A stretch of 64,000 bases of DNA from an uncultured Clostridia bacterium (lineage in GTDB: Bacteria > Bacillota > Clostridia > Peptostreptococcales > Anaerovoracaceae): the NCBI GenBank assembly GCA_934255135.1, contig CAKQMV010000006.1:33366-97365 (forward strand). The letters are read 5' to 3'. Position 1 is the first letter of the stretch. The number at the start of each line of letters is the position of its first letter. Below, in pieces: positions 58,012 to 64,000 of the stretch. Below the pieces are notes generated by a model, which was not told where the DNA came from, searched no databases, and saw nothing but the letters and a program-made list of their open reading frames with translations. A program made the position numbers and the translations under genes.

Positions 58012-58564
58012 TCCTGCACCCCTTTCCTTTGACCGAGGTGCGTTTGTCATAAACGATGTAATCCCAACCGCTGTTATTGCACTTATCGCAGTGGTCTTTG
58101 CTTTTCGCAAACGGGTCAAGACGCCTGACAACATAGTTTGGGTCGTGGATATAGTCGCTCAGACACTTGGGGCATAAGCAACGAACATCTCCGTTTCTGT
58201 CTGTGTTGTAAATCCATAAACCGAAAGTCTTTTTAAGAGCTGCGTTAATTTGCTTCCAAAGCCTTTCATCGTTTACCGAACCAATGTAGTCTGTCAGTTC
58301 ATCCTTATTGACGGTCTGTATCTGTTCAAGAAGAACCATTGACGGCTTCTTCAGACCGAAGTCCTCACCCAAAATGATGTGTGAAGGAAGATACTTCTTT
58401 TTCATCACAGCCGTAACAGCAGCAACAATAATTGTCGGAGCGTTTGCATTAAAGTTGTCCGCCTGAATTACCATTACAGGTCTCTCTCCCGACTGGACAG
58501 ACCCCTCCCTTTTTCCAAAATCGTAGTAGAATAAATCTCCACGCTGAATTTCTTTTCTCTGCAT
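58001..58564 (-). CDS. MazF/PemK-like protein with C-terminal zinc-binding tail
   Basis: 187 residues. Residues 5-115 are a MazF/PemK fold: IQRGDLFYYDFG, GSVQSGERPVMVIQAD, TIIVAAVT and SMVLLEQIQTVNKDEL are typical of these mRNA-cleaving ribonucleases. The tail (125-187) carries CLCPKC (C129, C131, C134) and CDKCNNSGWDY (C159, C162), a probable zinc ribbon that normal MazF lacks. No antitoxin gene is next to it, so it may be a regulator or self-limited enzyme. GAGAGG lies upstream of ATG 58564; a longer frame to 58636 is less likely. Confidence 0.82.
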   Translation of the reverse strand: MQRKEIQRGDLFYYDFGKREGSVQSGERPVMVIQADNFNANAPTIIVAAVTAVMKKKYLPSHIILGEDFGLKKPSMVLLEQIQTVNKDELTDYIGSVNDERLWKQINAALKKTFGLWIYNTDRNGDVRCLCPKCLSDYIHDPNYVVRRLDPFAKSKDHCDKCNNSGWDYIVYDKRTSVKGKGCRNVK

Positions 58565-58673
58565 ATATGTATAACCTCTCTGTTCATTTAGTCTTGAAAG
58601 TGCATTTCGTATCCGGAATTGAAATAACCCCTTCACTCATTTGGACAAAGGGGGTCAAAATGCACACCCAAAA

Positions 58674-59258
58674 TCAGAGGTTTTCATAAAATTTCTTGAA
58701 ATTTTTTCTTGCGGCGGCAATCGACTTATCTACAACGCTGTAATATACGCCTTCTTCCTTTGCGATTTTTCTTGAACTCATACCTAACAAAATCGCTTTA
58801 ATCATTCTTTCTCTCTGAACGGGTTTCAGCATTTCCAATACCTTTCTGACTTTTGCAATTTCTAACTGTCGAAGCTGTTCCTTTTCTTCCTCAATCCGTT
58901 CTTCCTCCGCCTGCTCAAACGGGTCAACAAACGGAGTAATCAGTTCCCGGTGGAACTGTTCAGAGATGTCATCTTCATAGCCGTACACATCGATTGTTCT
59001 TTTTGCTCGCTTTTCGTACTTATCATTGTTTCTGTATGACTCGTCAATCACTTCGCCCTGAGCCATAGAAAGCAGAATGAACGGGGTGTACCGGCGGATA
59101 ACATCAGGGTATTTAACCCACAATTCTTCTTCCGCCAGTTCTGTTACAATCGCCCATTTCTCCGTGCCGGTGTAACCGTGGTATTCATACCGCAGATTGA
59201 TGAGTTTGCAGTCGTTCGCAAATAATAATTCCTGTTGTTCTAATGTAAGTTTTGTCAT
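58674..59258 (-). CDS. Sigma-70-like protein of integrative elements
   Basis: 194 residues. The C-terminus has a sigma region 4-type helix-turn-helix (VLEMLKPVQRERMIKAILLGMSSRKIAKEEGVYYSVVDKSIAAARKNFKKF); the middle is acidic and coiled (FEQAEEERIEEEKEQLRQLEIAKVRK); the N-terminus has no clear region 2. Such proteins are common in Tn916/Tn1549-like elements and may direct transcription of element genes. AAGGAG precedes the ATG. A 13-codon leader frame and a hairpin stand directly upstream, so expression is probably controlled by attenuation or coupling. Confidence 0.75.
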   Translation of the reverse strand: MTKLTLEQQELLFANDCKLINLRYEYHGYTGTEKWAIVTELAEEELWVKYPDVIRRYTPFILLSMAQGEVIDESYRNNDKYEKRAKRTIDVYGYEDDISEQFHRELITPFVDPFEQAEEERIEEEKEQLRQLEIAKVRKVLEMLKPVQRERMIKAILLGMSSRKIAKEEGVYYSVVDKSIAAARKNFKKFYENL

Positions 59259-59279
59259 TGTCGTAATCTCCTTAAATTT

Positions 59280-59311
59280 GAATTTTTGAATTTGGTTGAA
59301 ATCAAAAATTC
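59280..59311 (-). promoter_or_regulatory. Hairpin between leader peptide and sigma-like gene
   Basis: GAATTTTTGA (59280-59289) and TCAAAAATTC (59302-59311) form a perfect ten-pair AT-rich stem starting six bases after the leader stop codon and ending nine bases or so before the ribosome site. Confidence 0.6.
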
Positions 59312-59316
59312 GGAGA

Positions 59317-59358
59317 TTACGGATACTTGGCGATATATGCCAGCCACTTATATGTCAC
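59317..59358 (-). CDS. Leader peptide of 13 residues
   Basis: A GTG-initiated frame encoding MTYKWLAYIAKYP with AGGAG eight bases upstream. It is rich in Tyr, Lys and Ala and ends in Pro. Its place between a terminator and a hairpin upstream of the sigma-like gene fits a regulatory leader in which ribosome position controls the downstream gene. Confidence 0.6.
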   Translation of the reverse strand: MTYKWLAYIAKYP

Positions 59359-59382
59359 GGTCTTGCTCCTTTCGGGAGCGAC

Positions 59383-59442
59383 AAAAAAGCCGGACACCAA
59401 GAACATTAGGATATTTCTATCCCTTAATTCTCAGCGTCCGGC
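59383..59442 (-). terminator. Long-loop intrinsic terminator upstream of the leader peptide
   Basis: GCCGGAC (59436-59442) and GTCCGGC (59389-59395) pair in minus-strand RNA, with further pairing of GAGAA and TTCTT inside, followed by six T. It ends or attenuates the transcript arriving from the polymerase/ImmA genes. Between it and 59502 another GC-rich fold (CTTGAGCGAAAGCTC) is seen. Confidence 0.75.
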
Positions 59443-59502
59443 AATTTGATGACTCAGGAGCTTTCGCTCAAGGACTCGTGGCTCGGTACATCTGCCCGAT
59501 AT

Positions 59503-59700
59503 TTAATTGTTCGCTCTGTTATCGTTCTTTACTAATCTGTACTTGACCATTCCCTTGCGTAGGGAAAGGTCAACCTCTACTACTCTGTGGCAGTTTGGGC
59601 ATTTCAGTTCAATAACGCCTGTTGTCATTGTTACCTTGTCGAAAATACGCCAGCCACAGTTTTTGCACCTTACGATTATCTTTTGTTCCAACGATTTCAT
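59503..59700 (-). CDS. Small zinc-ribbon protein (cysteine-rich KTR / Com-like)
   Basis: 65 residues with two CxxC pairs: IIVRCKNCGWRIF and LKCPNCHRVVEVDL, a single zinc ribbon, then a basic tail (LRKGMVKYRLVKNDNRANN). Phage Mu Com and the 'cysteine-rich KTR' proteins of conjugative elements have this form and bind RNA or DNA. Its ATG overlaps the stop of the ImmA gene (ATGA), so they are translated together. Confidence 0.75.
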   Translation of the reverse strand: MKSLEQKIIVRCKNCGWRIFDKVTMTTGVIELKCPNCHRVVEVDLSLRKGMVKYRLVKNDNRANN

Positions 59701-60428
59701 AGCTCGCTCACCTCCGGATAAACCGTAACCAAATCAAAAGGATTATCAAGATACTCCTTTTTCAGTAGTCCGAGCTGTTTCATTCGTATGGCAAGTGCTT
59801 TTTTGGAACACCCTAAAAAATCGGCAAGTGCGTCAAACCTTTTATATACGCTCGGATAGTATATCTTGTTCAGGCATTCAATCTTTTCGCCGAGACTGAA
59901 CAGATACATTCCTTGTTTTATGAGGTTTTCAGGAAGAAGAATAGCAGCTCCAAGCGTGTTTGCCTGCCATTCCTCCCAATCGGATATTGGCTTATTCCTC
60001 TCGGAATTTGCCTTGCAATAATGTACTCCGGCAGATTTCTGTGTTACACCGTAATCATGCGGGAACAACATCTTGAATATCTGATGGCTGCCCTCGTGCA
60101 TTAAGGTAAAGTTCTTTCTGCCTTTCAGCTTGCTGTCAAAGTTCAAGTCCTTTTCCACAAGAACGGTTTTCCCGTCCAAAAAGAAAAAGGCTTCGTTATC
60201 ATCATCTTCAAATACCTGAACACCCATTTCCGTAAATGAGGTCATTCCGAGAATACTACCGTCATAGGATAGGTGCTGGTATTCGACATTCAATCCGAGA
60301 ACCTTCTCCAAGAGAAGCTCCGGGTCAATTCTGTATATTTGTGTGTTACGGACATCAGGAAGTGCCATATATGCCTGAACATACTTGTCGGCAATCGCTT
60401 CGATGTCAAATCTCGATAAATGTTTCAA
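59697..60428 (-). CDS. ImmA/IrrE-family metallopeptidase, first copy
   Basis: 243 residues. The zinc motif is HEGSH in FTLMHEGSHQIF with a downstream glutamate in EEWQANTLGAAILLP, the usual HExxH...E layout. The C-terminal 60 residues (FDALADFLGCSKKALAIRMKQLGLLKK) look like a helix-turn-helix, giving a DNA-binding or partner-binding end. Such peptidases cleave phage-type repressors. It is not beside an XRE gene, unlike the second copy at 62909, so its target may be the S24-like or another regulator. Confidence 0.85.
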   Translation of the reverse strand: MKHLSRFDIEAIADKYVQAYMALPDVRNTQIYRIDPELLLEKVLGLNVEYQHLSYDGSILGMTSFTEMGVQVFEDDDNEAFFFLDGKTVLVEKDLNFDSKLKGRKNFTLMHEGSHQIFKMLFPHDYGVTQKSAGVHYCKANSERNKPISDWEEWQANTLGAAILLPENLIKQGMYLFSLGEKIECLNKIYYPSVYKRFDALADFLGCSKKALAIRMKQLGLLKKEYLDNPFDLVTVYPEVSEL

Positions 60429-60447
60429 GTTACAAAACCTCCTACCA

Positions 60448-60699
60448 TTAGGATTTTGCTTCTACAAACCACTTTCCGTTTTCTTCGTCGAACAGAAATG
60501 TGGGCTTGCCGCAAATCTGTACCGTGTAGCGGATACCGGTTCCTCCGACTTTGGTGGAAGCCGCACGGCATTTCTGAATTACACGGTCTATCTCATATTT
60601 TTCATCATTCTCAAACTTGATGAAATTCGGACGAGCCGTCCCATCAGGTCTGTGTGTTACATTTACTTCAACATAAACTTTTCTTCTATCGGATTCCAT
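60448..60699 (-). CDS. Small protein of integrative elements, unknown
   Basis: 83 residues, mixed alpha/beta with repeated aromatic-basic strands (RRKVYVEVNVTHRPDGTARPNFIKFEND, RYTVQICGKPTFLFDEENGKWFVEAKS). It looks like a compact beta-sheet protein. It stands between the S24-like and ImmA genes with gaps of two and 19 bases. No named family recognised; position suggests a link with the polymerase module. Confidence 0.65.
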   Translation of the reverse strand: MESDRRKVYVEVNVTHRPDGTARPNFIKFENDEKYEIDRVIQKCRAASTKVGGTGIRYTVQICGKPTFLFDEENGKWFVEAKS

Positions 60700-60701
60700 T
60701 T

Positions 60702-61001
60702 CTATACCTCGTAATTTCTCAAAGTCAAAACCAATCTTCCCAAGTGCTTGTATCCGTCGATGTTCTTATCCGACACCCTGTACTTAGGTCGGTCATCTCC
60801 GGCAGTATTGATGTAACAGGAAAGCCTTCCTTTCTTAAAGCGTTTTTTCCGGTCAAAGAACAGGAACATTCCCTCATATATACCGTAGTCGGTAAAATGG
60901 TTTCCGCCGTCCGCACGGAAGATAACAATATCTTCGCTGCACCCCTGCAAAAAGCAGTCGGGTATCGTAACATAAGCCGTAACCTCTTTTTCGTCAATCA
61001 C
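60702..61001 (-). CDS. S24/UmuD-like protein without visible catalytic serine
   Basis: 99 residues. The segment DYGIYEGMFLFFDRKKRFKKGRLSCYINTAGDDRPKYRVSDKNIDGYKHLGRLVLTLRNYEV has the layout of the S24 (LexA/UmuD) fold: 'giydGdlvvv', 'Gk.....', 'hLGrvv'. The place where the catalytic serine should stand, before DYGIYEG, reads NHF-T, so auto-cleavage is unlikely. It is 12 bases downstream of a Y-family polymerase gene, just as umuD partners umuC. Assignment is by fold pattern and context. Confidence 0.55.
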   Translation of the reverse strand: MIDEKEVTAYVTIPDCFLQGCSEDIVIFRADGGNHFTDYGIYEGMFLFFDRKKRFKKGRLSCYINTAGDDRPKYRVSDKNIDGYKHLGRLVLTLRNYEV

Positions 61002-61013
61002 ATTAAGCCCTCC

Positions 61014-62249
61014 TTAACCGACCATACCTGTCGGCATAGTGATTTCAGCTTTTTTCGGTGGTAGCCGCAGGTTCTGACACAGAACCCCATTCCTTATGCT
61101 GTCCTTTCCGAAACGCCGTCTGATTTCTTCAACACACTTTTCCATTCGCTCCAATTTGTCCTGCTTGGCGGCGTCCATAAACATATCTATTTGACGGGGC
61201 GTGTCTTGTGGAACAAGATTTATGGCTTGTACCGTCACAGAACGGATAGGGTTATTCCACCCATATCTTTTTTCAAACAACTGAAAAGCGGTCTTTGCAA
61301 TAATCATCGGAGACTGTGTAGGAAGTGCAATCTTCGTCTGCCATTGCCTTGTATTGAGTGTGTTGTCTCTAATATGTATTGCGACACCTTCTGCACTCAG
61401 TCCGTGAACACGGAGCTTGTGTCCGATGTCTTGGGTTAACTCGAGAAACACGGGCCACACCTGCTCCGGTTTCTCTAAGTCTGCTACCGTTGTTATACCG
61501 TGTCCTACGCTTTTTATAGGAGAAACGAAGTCTTTCTTGGCAACAAGGGAAAGGTCGTTACCATTGGCATAGTTCCATAAAACTACTCCGTTCTTTCCTA
61601 ATCTTCTGCGTAAGAACTCAGGGTCGGTATTCGCTAAATCCCCGATGGTACGAATACAATAGCTGTCAAGCACTCGCTGGGTTGCCCGTCCTACACCGAG
61701 CAGGTCAGCGGCAGGAAGTCCCCAAATCTTTTCTTTGAATGTGTCCTTTGGAATTACGGTTACTGCGTCCGGTTTCTTCATATCCGAGCCGAGCTTCGCA
61801 AATATCTTATTAAAGGAAACACCCACAGAAATCGTCAAGCCGAGTTCAAACTTCATAGTCTCACGAATTTCATTTGCCACCTTTTCCGGCGAACCGAAAA
61901 GGCTTTCTGTCCCGCTAATATCCAGCCAACACTCGTCCATACCATACGGTTCAACTTGGTCGGTATATCGCTCATAAACGCTTCTCGCAAGCTTTGAGTA
62001 TTTGATATACTCCTCATAATGGGGCGGCACTACAACCAAGTCCTTGCACTTCTGTTTAGCCTGCCATACTGCGTCCCCGGTTTTCACATCAAAAGCCTTT
62101 GCTTTGTAGTTCTTTGCAAGCACGATACCGTGTCGTTCCTCCACAGAGCCGCAGACAGCAATCGGATATTTCTTCAATGCGGGGTCGAGCATACATTCGA
62201 CGCTGGCATAGAAGTTATTCATATCACAATGAAGTATGCTTCGTAACAT
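61014..62249 (-). CDS. Y-family translesion DNA polymerase (DinB/UmuC-like)
   Basis: 411 residues. Palm metal ligands are D9 in HCDMNNFYASVE and D105-E106 in YGMDECWLDISG; thumb region has helix-hairpin-helix LLGVGRATQRVLDSYCIRTIGDLA; the little-finger domain follows (IKSVGHGITTV). QIDMF near residue 361 is a good sliding-clamp binding motif. It copies damaged DNA at low fidelity. AAGGGGG precedes the ATG. Its promoter is divergent from the XRE repressor gene and covered by repeated operator-like motifs, so element control rather than simple SOS control is likely. Confidence 0.92.
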   Translation of the reverse strand: MLRSILHCDMNNFYASVECMLDPALKKYPIAVCGSVEERHGIVLAKNYKAKAFDVKTGDAVWQAKQKCKDLVVVPPHYEEYIKYSKLARSVYERYTDQVEPYGMDECWLDISGTESLFGSPEKVANEIRETMKFELGLTISVGVSFNKIFAKLGSDMKKPDAVTVIPKDTFKEKIWGLPAADLLGVGRATQRVLDSYCIRTIGDLANTDPEFLRRRLGKNGVVLWNYANGNDLSLVAKKDFVSPIKSVGHGITTVADLEKPEQVWPVFLELTQDIGHKLRVHGLSAEGVAIHIRDNTLNTRQWQTKIALPTQSPMIIAKTAFQLFEKRYGWNNPIRSVTVQAINLVPQDTPRQIDMFMDAAKQDKLERMEKCVEEIRRRFGKDSIRNGVLCQNLRLPPKKAEITMPTGMVG

Positions 62250-62272
62250 TTTTAGAACCCCCTTGACATTTT

Positions 62273-62366
62273 GGGTAGTTTGGTGTACACTATGTGTAGT
62301 TCAACTTCCCAATTCATATTATATACACTTCAACTGTACTTGTCAAGAGCAAATGGGTAGTTCAAC
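62273..62366. promoter_or_regulatory. Cluster of GTAGTTCAAC-type repeats, candidate operators of the XRE repressor
   Basis: TTCAAC occurs at 62300-62305, 62329-62334 and 62361-62366 in the same orientation, with extended GTAGTTCAAC at the first and third; GGGTAGTTTGG at 62273 is a degenerate fourth. Spacing of 29 and 32 bases is about three helical turns. They surround the minus-strand promoter. Confidence 0.6.
62318..62346 (-). promoter_or_regulatory. Promoter of the polymerase operon
   Basis: TTGACA (62341-62346) and TATAAT (62318-62323) on the minus strand with exactly 17 bases between: a full-consensus sigma-A promoter, covered by operator-like repeats. Confidence 0.88.
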
Positions 62367-62397
62367 TGTAAATATTCTTTTAAGGAGTGAAATCACA

Positions 62398-62808
62398 ATG
62401 ACATTCGGTGAAAAAGTCAAGGCTGAAAGAACAAAGCTTGGTATGAGTCAAGATGAGTTGGCAGCTAAAATCGGCGTAACCCGACGCATAATTGGTTCTT
62501 ATGAAAATGATAAATCCCGTCCGAGAGGAATGGAAAGATATAAGAAGCTGGCAGAATCCTTAAATGTAAATGTGAATTATCTGCTGTCTGAGGACGACGC
62601 TTTCATCGCCGATGTAGAGGATAAGTACGGACGCAGAGGAGCAAGACAGGCTCAGGAGTTGCTTGCAGAAGTTACCGGTCTGTTTGCCGGCGGCGAAATG
62701 GCTGACGAGGATATGCGTGAAATGGTTGACGCCATTCAGGAAGCCTATCTTATTGCAAAGAAAAACAATAAAAAATACACCCCGAAGAAATACCGCAAAG
62801 ACGAGTAA
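62398..62808 (+). CDS. XRE-family repressor (ImmR-like)
   Basis: 136 residues. Residues 1-65 are a Cro/C1 helix-turn-helix (FGEKVKAERTKLGMSQDELAAKIGVTRRIIGSYENDKSRPRGMERYKKLAESLNVNVNYLLSE); the C-terminal part (QAQELLAEVTGLFAGGEMADEDMREMVDAIQEAYLIAKKNN) is a helical dimerisation region typical of ICE/phage repressors, ending in a basic tail. AAGGAG precedes the ATG. It is divergent from the polymerase operon and followed by an ImmA-type peptidase, the arrangement of ImmR-ImmA in ICEBs1, so the pair probably holds the element silent until damage or conjugation signals. Confidence 0.9.
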   Translation: MTFGEKVKAERTKLGMSQDELAAKIGVTRRIIGSYENDKSRPRGMERYKKLAESLNVNVNYLLSEDDAFIADVEDKYGRRGARQAQELLAEVTGLFAGGEMADEDMREMVDAIQEAYLIAKKNNKKYTPKKYRKDE

Positions 62809-62908
62809 TCCTCGAAGTGAACTAAGTCCAATATATGGGACATATAATAGTTTATAATTTATTATAGGGTTAATATCCGATATACTATAATATGGGAGGT
62901 GAGCCGGA

Positions 62909-63442
62909 TTGGGGTATTACACTACGGCTGAGATTGTGAAAATCGTAAACAAGCTCATTGACCGCTGCGGTACTCGTGACCCATACAAGGTCGCAAAAGA
63001 GCTTGGTATCAATATAATCTACCGAAATTTTGACAAGCAGCGTGGAGCATATAAAGTTATTCTGAAGAACCGCTTTGTTTTTCTTAAAAACGGTATGCAC
63101 CCGGTCGTGGAGCAGATAGTGCTATGGCACGAAATCGGACACGATGTTCTCCACAGGCAAGAAGCGGTTGCTGTCGGCGGGTTCAAAGAGTTCAACATCT
63201 TTGATATGAGAGAGAACCGTATGGAGTATGAAGCAAATATCTTCGCTTCTCAGGCTTCGCTCCCGGACGACACCATTTTGGAATACATTGAAAACGGCTA
63301 TGACATTCAGCAGATTGCACGGGCAATGTGTTCTGACATAAACCTGATTGCTCTGAAAGTGGATACGCTGATTGCACAGGGCTATCAACTTCGCAAACAG
63401 GAACACCAAAACGATTTTCTTAAATACAATCACAAAATGTAA
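62909..63442 (+). CDS. immA: ImmA/IrrE-family metallopeptidase, second copy (partner of the XRE repressor)
   Basis: 177 residues with the zinc motif HEIGHD in IVLWHEIGHDVLH and the third ligand glutamate in MEYEANIFASQASLPDD. The short C-terminal helical part ends in a Lys/His-rich tail. TTG 62909 is the start, with GGAGGTGA eight bases upstream. In ICEBs1 the ImmA protease cleaves the repressor ImmR to start excision; the same arrangement here (repressor first, peptidase second, 100-base gap) supports that role. A strong terminator follows. Confidence 0.88.
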   Translation: MGYYTTAEIVKIVNKLIDRCGTRDPYKVAKELGINIIYRNFDKQRGAYKVILKNRFVFLKNGMHPVVEQIVLWHEIGHDVLHRQEAVAVGGFKEFNIFDMRENRMEYEANIFASQASLPDDTILEYIENGYDIQQIARAMCSDINLIALKVDTLIAQGYQLRKQEHQNDFLKYNHKM

Positions 63443-63483
63443 GACCGTCAAGTCTCGAATGTTGAGATTTGACGGTCTTTTCG
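63443..63483 (+). terminator. Intrinsic terminator after immA
   Basis: GACCGTCAA-(G)-TCTC pairs with GAGA-(T)-TTGACGGTC around a seven-base loop, followed by TTTTCGTTATTTATT. Confidence 0.88.
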
Positions 63484-63722
63484 TTATTTATTACATTTTT
63501 CTTTATAATCTTCGCCCCAACTCCACATAGCGTCGAGAATAGGTTTCAAGCTTTGTCCCAATTCTGTCAGAGAGTATTCTACTCTCGGCGGAACTTCAGC
63601 ATACACTTTTCGATTAACGAGTCCGTTTTCTTCCATATCACGAAGCTGAGCAGTCAAAACCTTTTGAGAAACGCTGCCGATTGATTTTTTTAATTCACCG
63701 AAACGCTTTGTACCCGGCAGTA
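63484..63722 (-). pseudogene. HxlR-family regulator, N-terminus missing
   Basis: About 79 codons in frame give TKRFGELKKSIGSVSQKVLTAQLRDMEENGL, then RVEYSLTELGQSLKPILDAMWSWGEDYKEK, the winged-helix wing and C-terminus of an HxlR (DUF24) regulator. The first 35 or so residues of the family, with the cysteine sensor region (CPVEYTLDVIGGKW type), are absent: a TGA lies a few codons upstream and no start codon is visible. The break near 63722 marks a deletion or insertion junction. Confidence 0.75.
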
Positions 63723-64000
63723 ATGCTCATGTACGGTAAAGAAGCAAGCAACCGAAAACAATAGATAGACCGCCAGCACTACACTATTCCGAACCAAAGA
63801 CCAAAAGATAAGCATTTTGAGAAAATCTAAACTTTTGGATTTTCCTACAATGCCGACTACGGCGGAATCCCTCCCACTCCTTATATATTTCTTTCTGTAT
63901 ACATTGAATTTGTATTTAGTAAAATGCAGACAACACCACGGATCGGCTTTTGGCTGGACAATTCCAACCAAACACCACAGCAGACAGCAGAAACCATTCT
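63723..64000. other. Window end without a recognised gene
   Basis: This 278-base stretch has no recognisable complete gene. On the plus strand codons ending at 63763 read MLMYGKEASNRKQ and a stop, like the tail of a longer protein, but no upstream body exists because the HxlR remnant precedes it. A minus-strand open frame of 93 codons (63690-63971) overlaps the HxlR remnant and looks random. Probably remodelled element DNA. Confidence 0.4.

Larger units (their letters stand above)
55621..64000. mobile_element. Integrative (probably conjugative) element, left end; continues beyond the window
   Basis: From the integrase rightwards the genes change character: integrase, four excisionase-like proteins, MazF-like protein, sigma-like protein, zinc-ribbon protein, ImmA peptidase, S24-like protein, Y-family polymerase, XRE repressor and a second ImmA peptidase. 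Except for the repressor pair, all are on the minus strand heading to the integrase. This is the regulatory/recombination end of a Tn916/Tn1549-like element. Conjugation genes and the right attachment site are not in view. Left border near 55.6 kb is approximate. Confidence 0.85.

Noticed and set aside
58001..58636. Classical MazEF toxin-antitoxin pair
   Set aside because: No MazE-like antitoxin frame stands upstream; the adjacent small proteins are excisionase-like winged helices.
59443..59502. Self-cleaving ribozyme in the element leader
   Set aside because: A GCGAAAGC hairpin and GAGTC-like text hinted at one, but the conserved cores of hammerhead, twister or HDV ribozymes are not complete.
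63690..63971. Minus-strand frame of 93 codons at the right edge
   Set aside because: It overlaps the HxlR remnant in another frame and has no ribosome site or family pattern; treated as chance.
1..64000. CRISPR arrays, rRNA operons, ordinary tRNA genes, insertion sequences
   Set aside because: I looked for regular repeat-spacer series, rRNA-like sequence, tRNA T-arm/acceptor pairs and transposase genes and found none apart from tmRNA and the integrase.

Overview
The window looks like a chromosomal segment of a low-to-mid-GC, anaerobic Gram-positive bacterium of the class Clostridia. Evidence: strong AGGAGG-type ribosome binding sites, ECF-transporter S components, a HydF [FeFe]-hydrogenase maturase, rubrerythrin with a Fur/PerR-type regulator, an EFR1 flavodoxin/ferredoxin, a CBS-DRTGG pyrophosphatase, a LexA box of the Bacillus/Clostridium type and a CIRCE-like element. 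An Eubacteriales 'family XIII' type organism (Mogibacterium/Eubacterium-like) is only a guess; the sequence does not fix the genus.

Layout. 0-9 kb: tRNA-modification gene fragment (tcdA), cytoplasmic parvulin, LysR regulator divergent from brnQ, a pyridoxamine-pyruvate-aminotransferase-like gene beside two divergent ECF S components, a lipoprotein, and a divergent XRE regulator / membrane Ser/Thr kinase pair. 9-16 kb: phospholipid operon (flippase-like, pssA, psd), pantothenate operon (DUF2520/PanG-like, panB, panC), MarR, EFR1 protein. 16-22.5 kb: CDF transporter, rluD-like gene, lepB, smpB, tmRNA, a feoA/FeoB-associated pair under a DtxR-type operator promoter, and an aminotransferase. 22.6-45.7 kb: housekeeping genes: SOS-controlled uvrBA, nitroreductase, rsmE, class II aldolase, purA, hydF, CBS-pyrophosphatase, alkD, MATE, fur-rbr-traX, htpG and aminopeptidase P.

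45.8-55.5 kb, the most interesting region: seven tightly packed minus-strand genes (VTC domain, DUF4956, CotH kinase, secreted glycoside hydrolase with CBM9-like tail, HEAT-repeat membrane protein, processive family 2 glycosyltransferase, sensor-GGDEF-EAL protein). Their leader carries a class I cyclic-di-GMP riboswitch whose 3' strand is also the 5' arm of an intrinsic terminator. The reading is an exopolysaccharide synthesis/modification system switched by c-di-GMP, with the last gene encoding a probable c-di-GMP phosphodiesterase that could close a feedback loop.

55.6-64 kb: left end of an integrative (probably conjugative) element inserted just upstream of that riboswitch. It holds a tyrosine integrase, four tandem excisionase-like proteins, a MazF/PemK with a zinc-binding tail, a sigma-like protein behind a leader peptide, two ImmA/IrrE peptidases, an S24-like protein and Y-family polymerase, and a divergent XRE repressor with repeated operator half-sites. 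A 5'-truncated HxlR gene lies near the right edge; the rest of the element lies beyond the window.
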